DNA of 64,000 bases, from positions 45,201 through 109,200 of the forward strand of contig NZ_VUOB01000001.1 in the NCBI RefSeq assembly GCF_008386585.1, written 5' to 3'. This DNA comes from Solihabitans fulvus. GTDB lineage: Bacteria; Actinomycetota; Actinomycetes; Mycobacteriales; Pseudonocardiaceae. Shown piece after piece: positions 54,076 to 62,398 of this stretch. Within the stretch, counting starts at the first letter, position 1; the number at the start of each line of letters is the position of its first letter. The translations under genes were made by a program, and so were the position numbers. The notes under the pieces are model-generated. The model was given only the letters and a program-made list of their open reading frames with translations. It had not been told where the DNA came from and searched no databases.

Positions 54076-54127
54076 CCACGGCGACACCGGCCCCGGCCGG
54101 CGCGCCTCGGGGCGGCCGGGGCGCCAC

Positions 54128-55033
54128 TCAGCCCTTGAGGAACGCGCGGACCTGGGCGAACACCTCCTCTGGCTCCTCGACGTGGGAGAACGAGCCGCTG
54201 CGCTCCAGCACCCGCACGGTGATCCTCGGCGCGTACTCGGCGAACTCCCGTTGCAGCCTCGGGTACAGGGCGCGGTCGAACCGCCCGGCCAGCACCAGCA
54301 CCGGCGCGGCGATGTCCTTCAACCTCGGCCGGAAGTCCGGGATCTGCGCCACCTGCCCGCCGATGATGAAGTCCACGTCCGCGCCGACGAACAGCGGATA
54401 CAGCTCCAGGTTGCGCGCGCCAGGCTCGCTCAACAGCTTGGCCGCGTTGCCAGGGTCGTAGAACCGCACCAGCGCGGTGGCCGCCGCGAACTGCTCCCGC
54501 AGCCGGGGGTCGGTGGACACCGCGCCCTCGCGGCGCAGCTCCTGGATCCGGTCCCACACGTCCGGGTGCTGGTTCTCCAGTTCGCGGTTGATGTTCGCGT
54601 GGTTGCGCTGCCACATCTCCGGGCTGTGCAGGCTGTTGGCCAGCACGAGCGAACGGACCAGGTCGGCGTGGTCGAGCGCGAGCGCCTGACCGAGCAGTCC
54701 GCCGTAGGAGAACCCGTAGACGTGCACCGGGCCGAGGTCGAGCTGGCGGATCAGCTCGGCCACGTCGGCGACGTCCCCGGCGAAGGTGATCTCGCCGAGG
54801 TCCTCCGGCGTGTCCGAGCGACCCCGGCCGTGCAGGTCGACGTAGATCACCTGGAAGTCCCCAGCCAGGTCGCTGAAGAACGGGTGGAAGATCACGTGCG
54901 ACCCTGCGGGGCCGAGCCCCGCCAGCACCAGCAACGGCTCCCCCGCGCCCTCGGTCTCCACCCACAGCCGATGGCCGCGCACGTCGTAGTGCCGGCCGGC
55001 GGGATGCTGGACGGTGGTCGGAGCTGCCGACAT
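54128..55033 (-). CDS. Alpha/beta hydrolase (proline-iminopeptidase-like)
   Basis: 301 residues from ATG 55033 (AGGAGG upstream). Nucleophile Ser in YGFSYGGLLGQA, Asp in AGRFDRALY, His in FSHVEEPEE. Peptidase S33-like fold. It is the last gene of a minus-strand run with two ATP-grasp ligases, and may hydrolyse or release the product. A 132-bp gap before it carries direct repeats. Confidence 0.82.
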   Translation of the reverse strand: MSAAPTTVQHPAGRHYDVRGHRLWVETEGAGEPLLVLAGLGPAGSHVIFHPFFSDLAGDFQVIYVDLHGRGRSDTPEDLGEITFAGDVADVAELIRQLDLGPVHVYGFSYGGLLGQALALDHADLVRSLVLANSLHSPEMWQRNHANINRELENQHPDVWDRIQELRREGAVSTDPRLREQFAAATALVRFYDPGNAAKLLSEPGARNLELYPLFVGADVDFIIGGQVAQIPDFRPRLKDIAAPVLVLAGRFDRALYPRLQREFAEYAPRITVRVLERSGSFSHVEEPEEVFAQVRAFLKG

Positions 55034-55123
55034 CGAACCTCCTGAAGCTGGTGTGCCGCGCGGATGTCCACCGCGCGGGTCTGTGTCGACCATGGTCCGC
55101 CGCCCGGCCACGGGCCGGAACGG

Positions 55124-55157
55124 CGGCCCGGTCACGCTGGCGGCCCGGTCACCCTGG
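55124..55157. repeat. Two 17-bp direct repeats between the hydrolase and the ATP-grasp gene
   Basis: CGGCCCGGTCACGCTGG (55124-55140) and CGGCCCGGTCACCCTGG (55141-55157) in tandem, with a weaker third copy (CGCCTCGGTCACC) immediately after, just 3' of the ATP-grasp stop. Confidence 0.6.
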
Positions 55158-55165
55158 CGCCTCGG

Positions 55166-56452
55166 TCACCGCGTGGGCGGCGCGGCCCGGTCCGCGGGGT
55201 CGATGCGTAACTCGTCCTCCAGCGCTCGCAACAGCCGATAGTCGGCCCACAGCTGGTCGTTGCTCTCGTGGGCGAGCACCGCGAAGCCGAGGTCGAGGCT
55301 GCCGAACAGGTCCCTGGTCCGCTCCACCAGTGCGCCGCTGCGGACGTTGCGGATCGAGAAGTGGTGGCTGGCAAGGCGTTCCACCCCGTCCAGCACCTCG
55401 GCGTTGCGCAGCACGCCGGACTCCCGCGCGATGTGGAACACCACGAGCAGGTGGCACAGCAGCCGGTAGTGGTCGGGCACGTCCTGCTCGCCGGCGAAGT
55501 ACCGCACGGTGCGGTCGATCTGGCTGTCCCCGGTCGCCACCCGGCAGAACCGAGGCTGGCCGCCGCCGTGCGCCCGCGCGCCGATCTCGATCAGCCTCGG
55601 GCCCTCGTCGGTGAGCATCACCTCGACGTGCGCAGGGCCGAACCGCAGGCCGACCGCGTCCAGCACGCCCCTCGCGTACGGGAGCAGCTCGTCGAGCACG
55701 GGATCGGCTGGCTCGATCCACTCCATGCTGTCGTAGACCGCCATGTACTCGCCGTTGTCGATCTTGTTGTACCGGCACACGTCGACGACCGTATGCACCC
55801 CGTCGTGGCTGACCGTGTCGACGACGTACTCCGTGCCGGTGACGAACTGCTGCACCACCAGCCGGTCGTTGACCAGGCCGAGCCGGTTCGGCACGCCGAT
55901 GAACGCGTCGAACACCTCCCGCCAGCCGCGACCGCCCGCGACCTTGGTGACGCCGTCGGTGCTCGCGCTCTTCGGCGGTTTGACCACCAGGTCGCGGCCG
56001 AGCAGCCCGGACCGCTCGATCCAGACGGTCACCTCGGCCGGATCGGCGGTGCAGACCTGCGGGATCACCGGCAGGCCGGCCGCGGCGACCGCGGCGGCCA
56101 TCTCGCCCTTGTGCCGCCGCGCGGCGGCCAGCGCCGGCACGTTCGCCACTGCCGGCACCACCCTCGGGGCCAGGGCGTCGGCCAGCTCGACCCCGGACTC
56201 GCAGCCGGCCAGCACGCAGCGCGGCGCCAGCTCGGCGAGCCTGCGCAGCACCGCGTCGTGGTCGCCGGCGAACGTGATGATCTCCGGGAAGTCCTCGGGG
56301 ACGTAGGACGAGGCGTACACCTCCGGCGGCTCTGGACCGGACAGGACAGCCACCACGGGCACGCCGGCCGCGCGGAAGGCCGGGGCGAACAACGCGCCAG
56401 AGGAGTACGGGTCCACGATCACGGCGGGACCGGTCGGCTCACCGTGCGGCAT
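55166..56452 (-). CDS. ATP-grasp ligase B (amino-acid/dipeptide ligase-like)
   Basis: 428 residues from ATG 56452. ATP-grasp region: VVKPPKSASTDGVTKV (P-loop/Lys segment, about 155-170), VVQQFVTGTEYVVDTVS and LRFGPAHVEVMLTDEGPRLIEIGARAHGG (metal-binding GxRxxG end). Family members join carboxylates and amino acids as acylphosphates (BacD-like ligases). It overlaps the hydrolase stop upstream by 14 bases, so it is tightly coupled within the cluster. Confidence 0.85.
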   Translation of the reverse strand: MPHGEPTGPAVIVDPYSSGALFAPAFRAAGVPVVAVLSGPEPPEVYASSYVPEDFPEIITFAGDHDAVLRRLAELAPRCVLAGCESGVELADALAPRVVPAVANVPALAAARRHKGEMAAAVAAAGLPVIPQVCTADPAEVTVWIERSGLLGRDLVVKPPKSASTDGVTKVAGGRGWREVFDAFIGVPNRLGLVNDRLVVQQFVTGTEYVVDTVSHDGVHTVVDVCRYNKIDNGEYMAVYDSMEWIEPADPVLDELLPYARGVLDAVGLRFGPAHVEVMLTDEGPRLIEIGARAHGGGQPRFCRVATGDSQIDRTVRYFAGEQDVPDHYRLLCHLLVVFHIARESGVLRNAEVLDGVERLASHHFSIRNVRSGALVERTRDLFGSLDLGFAVLAHESNDQLWADYRLLRALEDELRIDPADRAAPPTR

Positions 56453-57392
56453 CGGGCTCCCCCTGTTCGGCCAGCAGCGCGACGGCCGCGCAGAACCGCG
56501 CCCAGGCGTCCTCGACCTGGGGGCTGAGCGCCCTGGCCCGCACCGCCGCGTGCACCAGCCCCGGCTCGACCACGTTGCGCACCGCGATCCCGTTGCGGCG
56601 CAGGTGTTCCGTGTACTGCTCGGCGTCCACCCGCAGCGAGTCCAGCTCCGCGCTCATGATGTAGGCGGGCGGCAGGTCGTGGAAGGAGCCCGACACCAGC
56701 GGCGACACGTACGGGTCGGCGGCCTGTTCTGGCTCCGCGCAGTAGCACTTGGTGTAGTACTCCATCTCGCCGCCGGTCAGCAGTGGGGCGTCCGCGCCGC
56801 CGTGCCGCCAGCGAGTGAAGTCCAGCACCGGGCTGATCAGGCCCTGCCCGCGCAGCGTCGGGCCGCCCCGGTCCCGGCACATCATCGACACCGTGACGGC
56901 CATGTTCGCGCCGGAGCTGTCGCCGCACAGCACCACGGCGTCGGTGTCGATCTCGACGCCGAGCGCGGCCGGCCTCGTCACGATCGCCGACAGCGCGCCG
57001 AAGCAGTCCTCCAGCGCGGCGGGGAACGGGTGTTCCGGGGACATCCGGAAGTCCGGCGCGACGGTCACCAGGCCGGACCTGGCGGCCAGCTCGGCGACCA
57101 CGGTGTTGTGCGTGTCCAGCGACCCGACGACGAAACCGCCGCCCCGGAGGTAGACCGCCAACCCCGCGCCGCTTCTGGTGCCCGGCTCGTAGACGCGCAC
57201 CGGCAGGTCGCGGCCGTCGTGCCGCACCACGGCGTCCCGCACGGCGACGCCGTCGGGCACCGGGTACGGGAAGACCTTCGTCAGGCCGAGGTACAGCCTG
57301 CGCTGCTCCTCGACCGGATAGGTGTAGAAGTCCGGTGGCATCGCCTCGTTGCACAGATCGACGAACGTCTCGATCCCCTCGGCGTAGCCCAT
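56439..57392 (-). CDS. HSL-type esterase with Arg replacing the HGGG His
   Basis: 317 residues from ATG 57392. The HSL oxyanion motif HGGG reads YLRGGGF (Arg83 for His). Nucleophile Ser159 in GDSSG, Asp in AELDSLRVD and His in EPGLVHAAV are present. It should be an alpha/beta hydrolase acting on esters, amides or activated acyls, adjacent to an ATP-grasp ligase with which it shares an overlap. Confidence 0.82.
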   Translation of the reverse strand: MGYAEGIETFVDLCNEAMPPDFYTYPVEEQRRLYLGLTKVFPYPVPDGVAVRDAVVRHDGRDLPVRVYEPGTRSGAGLAVYLRGGGFVVGSLDTHNTVVAELAARSGLVTVAPDFRMSPEHPFPAALEDCFGALSAIVTRPAALGVEIDTDAVVLCGDSSGANMAVTVSMMCRDRGGPTLRGQGLISPVLDFTRWRHGGADAPLLTGGEMEYYTKCYCAEPEQAADPYVSPLVSGSFHDLPPAYIMSAELDSLRVDAEQYTEHLRRNGIAVRNVVEPGLVHAAVRARALSPQVEDAWARFCAAVALLAEQGEPDAAR

Positions 57393-57462
57393 GGTTCCTC
57401 CAGTCACTGTTCGTCGGCGCGGTGGGACGGCGTTGACGGCGTTCGGCGTGCTGCGGTGCGGG

Positions 57463-58791
57463 TCAGGAGGTCGGCGCGGCAGGCTCGGCCGCCCTGCGGC
57501 GACCACGCAGGTCGGCAAGGACGCCCCGGCGCACCAACGGCGGCAGGCACAGCACGGTGCCAAGCGCGCCGATCCACATGGCCCAGGACAGCCCGGCCAG
57601 CTTGATCGACAGGGACGCGAACAGGCTGCCGACCGGCACCGCGCCCCACAGCAGGAAGCGCTGCACCGAGTTGACCCGCCCGAGTAAGCCCTGCGGTGTG
57701 ACGGTCTGCCGCAGGGTGAGCGAGGTCGGCCCGAAGGAACCCTCGCCGACGCCGTGCACGATGCTGCCGGCGACCAGCCCGACCGCCGAGCCCGCGCTGC
57801 CCGCGATCGGCATCAGCACGATGCCGGTCACCGAGACGAAGGCGCCGAACACCAGGGTGCGCGGCGTGCCCCACCGCTCGATCAGCCTGCCGGACAGCAT
57901 GTTGCCGACCGGGAAGCCCAGCGCGGCGGCACCGACCACCAGGCCGATCCAGCTCGCGTTCAGGTGCAGGACGTCCTTGCAGTACAACACGATGATCGCG
58001 TCGATCATGCTGAGGAACAGCACGTAGACGCTGCCGCAGGACAGCACCGGCTCGAGCAGCGGGTGCCCGAACACGAACCGCAGCCCCTCCCTGATCTCGC
58101 GAACCAGCCAGCCGCGTTCGCGTTCGACGGCCGGTGGCCGCTCCTCCCGGTGCCTGATGCCCAACAGGGAGACCACCGAGACCGCCCTGGTGACGCCGTT
58201 GACGAACACGGCGGCGACCACGCCGAAGAACTGGATCAGCGGGCCGGCCAGCACCGGCCCGAGCGATCTGGACACCGACTCGGAGAAGAACAGCCTGGCG
58301 TTGCCGCGATGCAGGTTCCTCGGGTCGGCGAACAGGGTTGGCAGGTAGGAGTTGTAGGCGACCTGGAAGAACACCGTGGTGCAGCCGCTGACGCCGACCA
58401 GCAGCATCAGCAGCCAGAACGGCAGCAGGTGCCGCCAAGCCAGCAGCGCCACGGTGAGGAAGCAGGCCGCCTGGATGGTGTCGCAGACGATGAGCGTCGG
58501 CCTGCGGCGCAGCCGGTCGAGGATCGCGCCGGCCGGCAGGCCGAGCGGCAGGAACGGCAGGAACAGGGCGAAGGGCAGCAGCGCCGCCTGCGCGTTGGAC
58601 GTGCCGAGCACGGTGACCGCCAACAGCGGCAGCGCGACCACCATGAACTGGTCGCCGAGCAGGCTCGTCGACTGGCCGGCCCACAGCATGCCGAAGTCGC
58701 GTCTGGCGGTCGGCGCGTCGACCGGTTCGGCGATCGCCCTGGGCTCCTCGGCCGGCTCCGCCATCGACGCCGCCTCTGCTGCCTCACTCAT
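57463..58791 (-). CDS. MFS exporter (EntS/macrolide-efflux-like)
   Basis: 442 residues from ATG 58791, twelve membrane helices. Motif LLGDQFMVVALPLLAV at TM1 and GAILDRLRRRPTLIVCD in loop 2-3 mark the MFS_3 class. Codon 369 is TTA (57685-57687). It is flanked by cluster genes and probably exports the product. Confidence 0.85.
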   Translation of the reverse strand: MSEAAEAASMAEPAEEPRAIAEPVDAPTARRDFGMLWAGQSTSLLGDQFMVVALPLLAVTVLGTSNAQAALLPFALFLPFLPLGLPAGAILDRLRRRPTLIVCDTIQAACFLTVALLAWRHLLPFWLLMLLVGVSGCTTVFFQVAYNSYLPTLFADPRNLHRGNARLFFSESVSRSLGPVLAGPLIQFFGVVAAVFVNGVTRAVSVVSLLGIRHREERPPAVERERGWLVREIREGLRFVFGHPLLEPVLSCGSVYVLFLSMIDAIIVLYCKDVLHLNASWIGLVVGAAALGFPVGNMLSGRLIERWGTPRTLVFGAFVSVTGIVLMPIAGSAGSAVGLVAGSIVHGVGEGSFGPTSLTLRQTVTPQGLLGRVNSVQRFLLWGAVPVGSLFASLSIKLAGLSWAMWIGALGTVLCLPPLVRRGVLADLRGRRRAAEPAAPTS

Positions 58792-58918
58792 GCCGTCCCC
58801 CTGGCACGTCATGGCGCGTCGTGTCGCGCGGTCGGTTCGCCAGCCAACTCACCCATGGCTCCTCGCTCGCGGCCGTCCCCGGCACGAGCGCACGACCCCA
58901 CGCCGCCTCGAACCACAT
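58784..58918 (-). CDS. Candidate 44-residue Trp-rich peptide in the ATP-grasp cluster
   Basis: ATG 58918 with a very strong upstream purine tract (AGGAGGGAGGCAGGAG). The predicted product starts MWFEAAWGRALVPGT and continues SEEPWVSWLANRP, with four Trp, no membrane segment and no signal peptide. It lies in the 216-bp gap between ATP-grasp A and the MFS gene, and its stop overlaps the MFS start by 8 bases. It could be a precursor peptide or coupling ORF, or no gene at all. Confidence 0.45.
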   Translation of the reverse strand: MWFEAAWGRALVPGTAASEEPWVSWLANRPRDTTRHDVPGGRHE

Positions 58919-59007
58919 GTCGCTCCTGCCTCCCTCCTGGACCGGCTGATTCCGGGTTCCTGCCTTCTGAACCCCAAGCGGGGCGAAACGGTTGCAGTCC
59001 TCCTGGG

Positions 59008-60270
59008 TCATCCGGTCGATGCCGGCTCCTCCACCGTCCTGAGGGTGATCGCGACCGCCGCGACCTCGGCCGCCGCCGTGCACACCTGCTCGGACGGCCC
59101 CGAGGTGACCACGTAGGCGTACCTGCTGGTCACGTGCCCGACCGGCGGCAGTTCGAGGCGCTGTCCCGGCATGGCGAGCACGGCGACCGTGTCCACCTCG
59201 GGCGGCAGGCCGGTGCGGTCGACGTCGACGCCGGCGACCACCGTGTCGGCGCTGGGGTACAGGAAGGTCACGCGGGCGACCCGCTGTCGTGGGGCCGGCA
59301 GGTCCGGCTGGGCGCCGACGGTCACCTGCACCGCCACGCGTCCGGGGTCGATGCCCGAGGCCACCGACGCGACATAGGGGATCAGGTCGCCGCCGAGCCG
59401 CCCGTTGATCTCGATGATCCTCGGACCGTCGGCGGTCAGCATGACCTCCGTGTGGGTGAGGCCGTTGCGGAATCCGACGGCCCGGTGCGCGCGTTCGAGC
59501 AGGTCGACGATGTCGGGGTCGGCGAGCAGCGGATCGGCCGCGTGCACGACGTGCCCGACCTCCTCGCAGTGCGGCGGAAAGCCGAGGATCTTGCGGGCCA
59601 CGAACAGCGGGGTAAGCACGCCGTCGACGACCGAGGAGTCGACCGAGATCTCCTCGCCGACCAGGAACTCCTCGACCAGCACGCCGATCTCGAACCTCGG
59701 CGCGCCCGGCTCGGTCGCGTCGCGGGACATCGGGTACGCGGCGGCGAGCTCGTCCCGCGTGGACACCTTGACCACGCCGATGCTCGCGCCGAGCGCCCTC
59801 GGCTTGAGCACCACCGGGTAGCCAAGGCTCGCCGCGGCCGCTGTGGCCTCGGCCAGGTCGGCGACCAGCACGGACTCGGCCTGCGGCACGCCGGCCTCGG
59901 CCAGCGCCCGCCGGGTCAGATGCTTGTCACGGCAACGGTTTGTCGCCTCGGGGTGGCCGCCCGGCAACCCGAGACCCCTGGCCACCTCGGCGGTCTGCAC
60001 GGTCCGCAGCTCGTCCCAGCACAGCACCCCGCCGACCACCTGCCGCGCCGCGAGGTCGCGCGCCACGGCGAGCATCGCGCGCACGTCGAGCGTGTCGACG
60101 ACGGTGTGCCCCGCGACGTAGTCCAGCTCCCAGGTCGGTTCTGTCGCGGTGAACAGCCACACCCGCGCGGACCGCGCCACCGCGCTCAACAGGTACTCGC
60201 GGTAGAGGTGGAATCCGCTGCCGACCAGGATGATCAACGGCAGCTCGGCCAACGTGTCCTCGACATCCAT
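59008..60270 (-). CDS. ATP-grasp ligase A (amino-acid ligase-like)
   Basis: 420 residues from ATG 60270. N-terminal preATP-grasp: ILVGSGFHLYREYLLSAVARSARVWLF. The ATP-grasp core includes YPVVLKPRALGASIGVVKV, EIGVLVEEFLVGEEISVDSSV and GFRNGLTHTEVMLTADGPRIIEINGRLGGDL, with intact Lys and GRxxGD end motif. This is the D-Ala-D-Ala ligase/BacD type. It is the first gene of the cluster on its strand, 241 bp from the divergent PaaI gene, so the cluster promoter is probably at 60271-60500. Confidence 0.86.
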   Translation of the reverse strand: MDVEDTLAELPLIILVGSGFHLYREYLLSAVARSARVWLFTATEPTWELDYVAGHTVVDTLDVRAMLAVARDLAARQVVGGVLCWDELRTVQTAEVARGLGLPGGHPEATNRCRDKHLTRRALAEAGVPQAESVLVADLAEATAAAASLGYPVVLKPRALGASIGVVKVSTRDELAAAYPMSRDATEPGAPRFEIGVLVEEFLVGEEISVDSSVVDGVLTPLFVARKILGFPPHCEEVGHVVHAADPLLADPDIVDLLERAHRAVGFRNGLTHTEVMLTADGPRIIEINGRLGGDLIPYVASVASGIDPGRVAVQVTVGAQPDLPAPRQRVARVTFLYPSADTVVAGVDVDRTGLPPEVDTVAVLAMPGQRLELPPVGHVTSRYAYVVTSGPSEQVCTAAAEVAAVAITLRTVEEPASTG

Positions 60271-60511
60271 GATTCGCGCGTCTCCTCGTGCTCGAACCGG
60301 ACCACTCGCCCATCCTCCGGATGCCGACCGGCGGGCGACCGAACACATCGTGGTGAGCCGGTTTCCCTCGGCACACCGCCGTAAAGGTGCACTCGCCCGC
60401 CGGTGGGTTCGGCCGGGCAGCCCCCGGCCGCCACCCGGCTCGGTGACGGGACCGCAGGACTGCGATCATCGGTCGACGGCCCACGGCCGCGAGGAGAACG
60501 GGGAGGCGCAG

Positions 60512-61018
60512 GTGGATCTGGACCAGCACACGGCGAACCGGTCGCGCACGCACACGTGGTCCCCGCCGCCGACGCGGGAGGAGGCCGCCGGCCTGTCCGG
60601 TGTCGAGTTCCTGCGCCGCATCGTGGACGGACGGTTCCCGCAGGCGCCGATCTCCAGCGCGCTCGGCTTCCACCTCGTCGAGGTCGACGAGGGCAGGGCC
60701 GTGTTCGAGGGCGACCCTGGAGACCACCTGTACAACCCGATGGGGTCGGTGCACGGCGGATTTCTCGCCACCCTGCTCGACTCCGCGCTTGGCTGCGCGG
60801 TGATGACGATGCTGCCGCCGGAACGTGGCTACACCACCGTCCAACTGGGTGTGCACCTCGTTCGGGGAGTCACGGCCAGCACCGGCCCGCTGCGCTGCGA
60901 GGGCACCGCCGTGCACGTCGGCAGGACCGTCGCCACGGCAGAGGCGCGCGTGGTCGGCGTGGCCGACGGTCGGCTGTACGCGCACGGCACCACCACGTGC
61001 GCGGTCTTCGCCAGGTAG
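60512..61018 (+). CDS. PaaI-like hotdog-fold thioesterase
   Basis: 168 residues from GTG 60512 (GGGGAGG upstream). Hotdog core VEFLRRIVDGRFPQAPISSALGFHLVEVDEGRAVFEGDPGDHLYNPMGSVHGGFLATLLDSALG, the PaaI HGG(FLAT) motif. Acyl-CoA or acyl-carrier substrate unknown. It is divergent from the ATP-grasp cluster and may belong to it functionally. Confidence 0.88.
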   Translation: MDLDQHTANRSRTHTWSPPPTREEAAGLSGVEFLRRIVDGRFPQAPISSALGFHLVEVDEGRAVFEGDPGDHLYNPMGSVHGGFLATLLDSALGCAVMTMLPPERGYTTVQLGVHLVRGVTASTGPLRCEGTAVHVGRTVATAEARVVGVADGRLYAHGTTTCAVFAR

Positions 61019-61023
61019 CGGTG

Positions 61024-61063
61024 CGGTGTCCGGGGACGCCTGCGGGGGCATCCCCGGACACCG
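61024..61063. terminator. Bidirectional terminator
   Basis: Stem CGGTGTCCGGGGA (61024-61036) with TCCCCGGACACCG (61051-61063), loop of 14 bases, between convergent genes. Confidence 0.8.
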
Positions 61064-61065
61064 CG

Positions 61066-61500
61066 TCAGCGTGCGGCCGGGCGCATCGGCGGGAAGCGGA
61101 TGTCGCAGTCCTGTCGTTCACCAAGCGGCACACCGAACTCCTCGGGCTCGGGACACTCGGTCACGCGGTACGGGTGCGCCGGCGAGTCGGGATGGCTCGA
61201 CGCCGGCAGGAAGCCGACCGCTCTGATCGTGGAACTGGCCGACCCCCGTCGATGCCAGAGCAACCACTCCGGCGCCAGCACGTCCACCCCGGGATCGGCG
61301 GCTGGCACCCGGTAGGCCACCGCGCGGTACGGCCCGCGCAGGATCACCACCTCGACCACGTCCGCCTCGCGCCGGGTCGCGGCGATGGTGTGCACGTTCG
61401 GTTTCCGCCCATAGAAGTAGATCGTGAAACCCTGAGAACTCAGCACGCTCACCAGATCCCTGATGTAGTCGGTGCCGAGGCTGACGGCGTTGCCGTTCAT
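61066..61500 (-). CDS. Hypothetical protein
   Basis: 144 residues from ATG 61500. Sequence starts VSLGTDYIRDLVSVLSSQGFTIYFYGRKPNVHTIAATRREADVVEVVILRGPYRAVAYRV, a compact mixed alpha/beta pattern, with a Pro-rich tail. No family recognised. It is convergent with the thioesterase. Confidence 0.55.
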   Translation of the reverse strand: MNGNAVSLGTDYIRDLVSVLSSQGFTIYFYGRKPNVHTIAATRREADVVEVVILRGPYRAVAYRVPAADPGVDVLAPEWLLWHRRGSASSTIRAVGFLPASSHPDSPAHPYRVTECPEPEEFGVPLGERQDCDIRFPPMRPAAR

Positions 61501-61755
61501 CTACCTCCCTTTTCTGTGCTGCTGGCGGCGCATCGGCGCACGGCTCGACCCGGAACCGCGATGGCCACGCTGGGCAACAAGGTAGACACACCGACGGCCG
61601 AGGGCAGTCCGGGCACCCACAAGGGCCCCTGGCGGGCGGATCATCGTGTCCGGAAACCGCCGGCATGTCGTCGAAGGGCCGGGCAGGATCGGGCCAAGGG
61701 CCCCTAACGGCGCCTGACAACACCTGACGGCTCCCGACACAACGAAGGGACACCC

Positions 61756-62385
61756 ATGCACGAGGCCGCGCTGTTCGATCTGGACGGCACCCTGGTCGAC
61801 ACGGAGCCGCGCAGCCAGGCAGCGTGGGGCAGGCTGTTCCGCACGCACGGGGTGCCGCACGACGAACGCCTGCTGGCCTCGTTCGCCGGCAGGCCGGGCC
61901 GCGAGGTGCTTGCCGCGCACCATGATCAGTTCGGCGACGAGCACTCCGTCGACGATCTGCTCACCGAGGCGATGTCCTACGCCACCCTGCCGGCCGCGCC
62001 GGTGGCCGGCGCGGTCGAGCTGGTGCGGCGGCTGCACGAGCAGCGGGTGCCGGTCGGCGTGGTCACCTCGGGCACCAGGGACTACGCGCACGGCGAGCTG
62101 GCCGTGATCGGCCTGCTGCCGCTGTTCGCGGTGGTGGTCACCGCCGAGGACGTGGTGCGCGGCAAGCCGGACCCGGAGGGCTACCTCGCCGGCTGCCGGG
62201 CGCTCGGCGTGCCGCCGGGCCGGGTGGTCGCGTTCGAGGACGCGCCGGCCGGGGTCGCCGCGGCCAAGTCCGCGGGGCTGCACTGCGTCGCGCTCACCAC
62301 CACCCAGCCCGCCGACGCGCTGTCCTCGGCCGACCGGGTGGTGGCGGACCTGACCGCCGTGCGGTGGCCGCTCGGCAGCGCCTGA
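61756..62385 (+). CDS. HAD-superfamily hydrolase (beta-phosphoglucomutase-like)
   Basis: 209 residues. Motif I LFDLDGTLVDTE, motif II TSGTR, motif III KPDPEGYL and motif IV FEDAPAGVAAA are complete. Cap subdomain type 1. Acts on small phosphorylated sugars in most family members. Convergent with the adjacent exporter, with only five bases between stop codons. Confidence 0.9.
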   Translation: MHEAALFDLDGTLVDTEPRSQAAWGRLFRTHGVPHDERLLASFAGRPGREVLAAHHDQFGDEHSVDDLLTEAMSYATLPAAPVAGAVELVRRLHEQRVPVGVVTSGTRDYAHGELAVIGLLPLFAVVVTAEDVVRGKPDPEGYLAGCRALGVPPGRVVAFEDAPAGVAAAKSAGLHCVALTTTQPADALSSADRVVADLTAVRWPLGSA

Positions 62386-62398
62386 CGCCGTCAGGCGC
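62378..62398. terminator. Palindrome overlapping both convergent stop codons
   Basis: Perfect palindrome GCGCCTGACG-C-CGTCAGGCGC (10-bp arms). The TGA of the HAD gene and the TGA of the MFS gene both lie in it. It can form a short hairpin for either direction. Confidence 0.6.

Noticed and set aside
58784..60270. Definite graspetide pathway
   Set aside because: The ligases are of the 420-residue amino-acid ligase type and not the graspetide type, and the small ORF is unproven.
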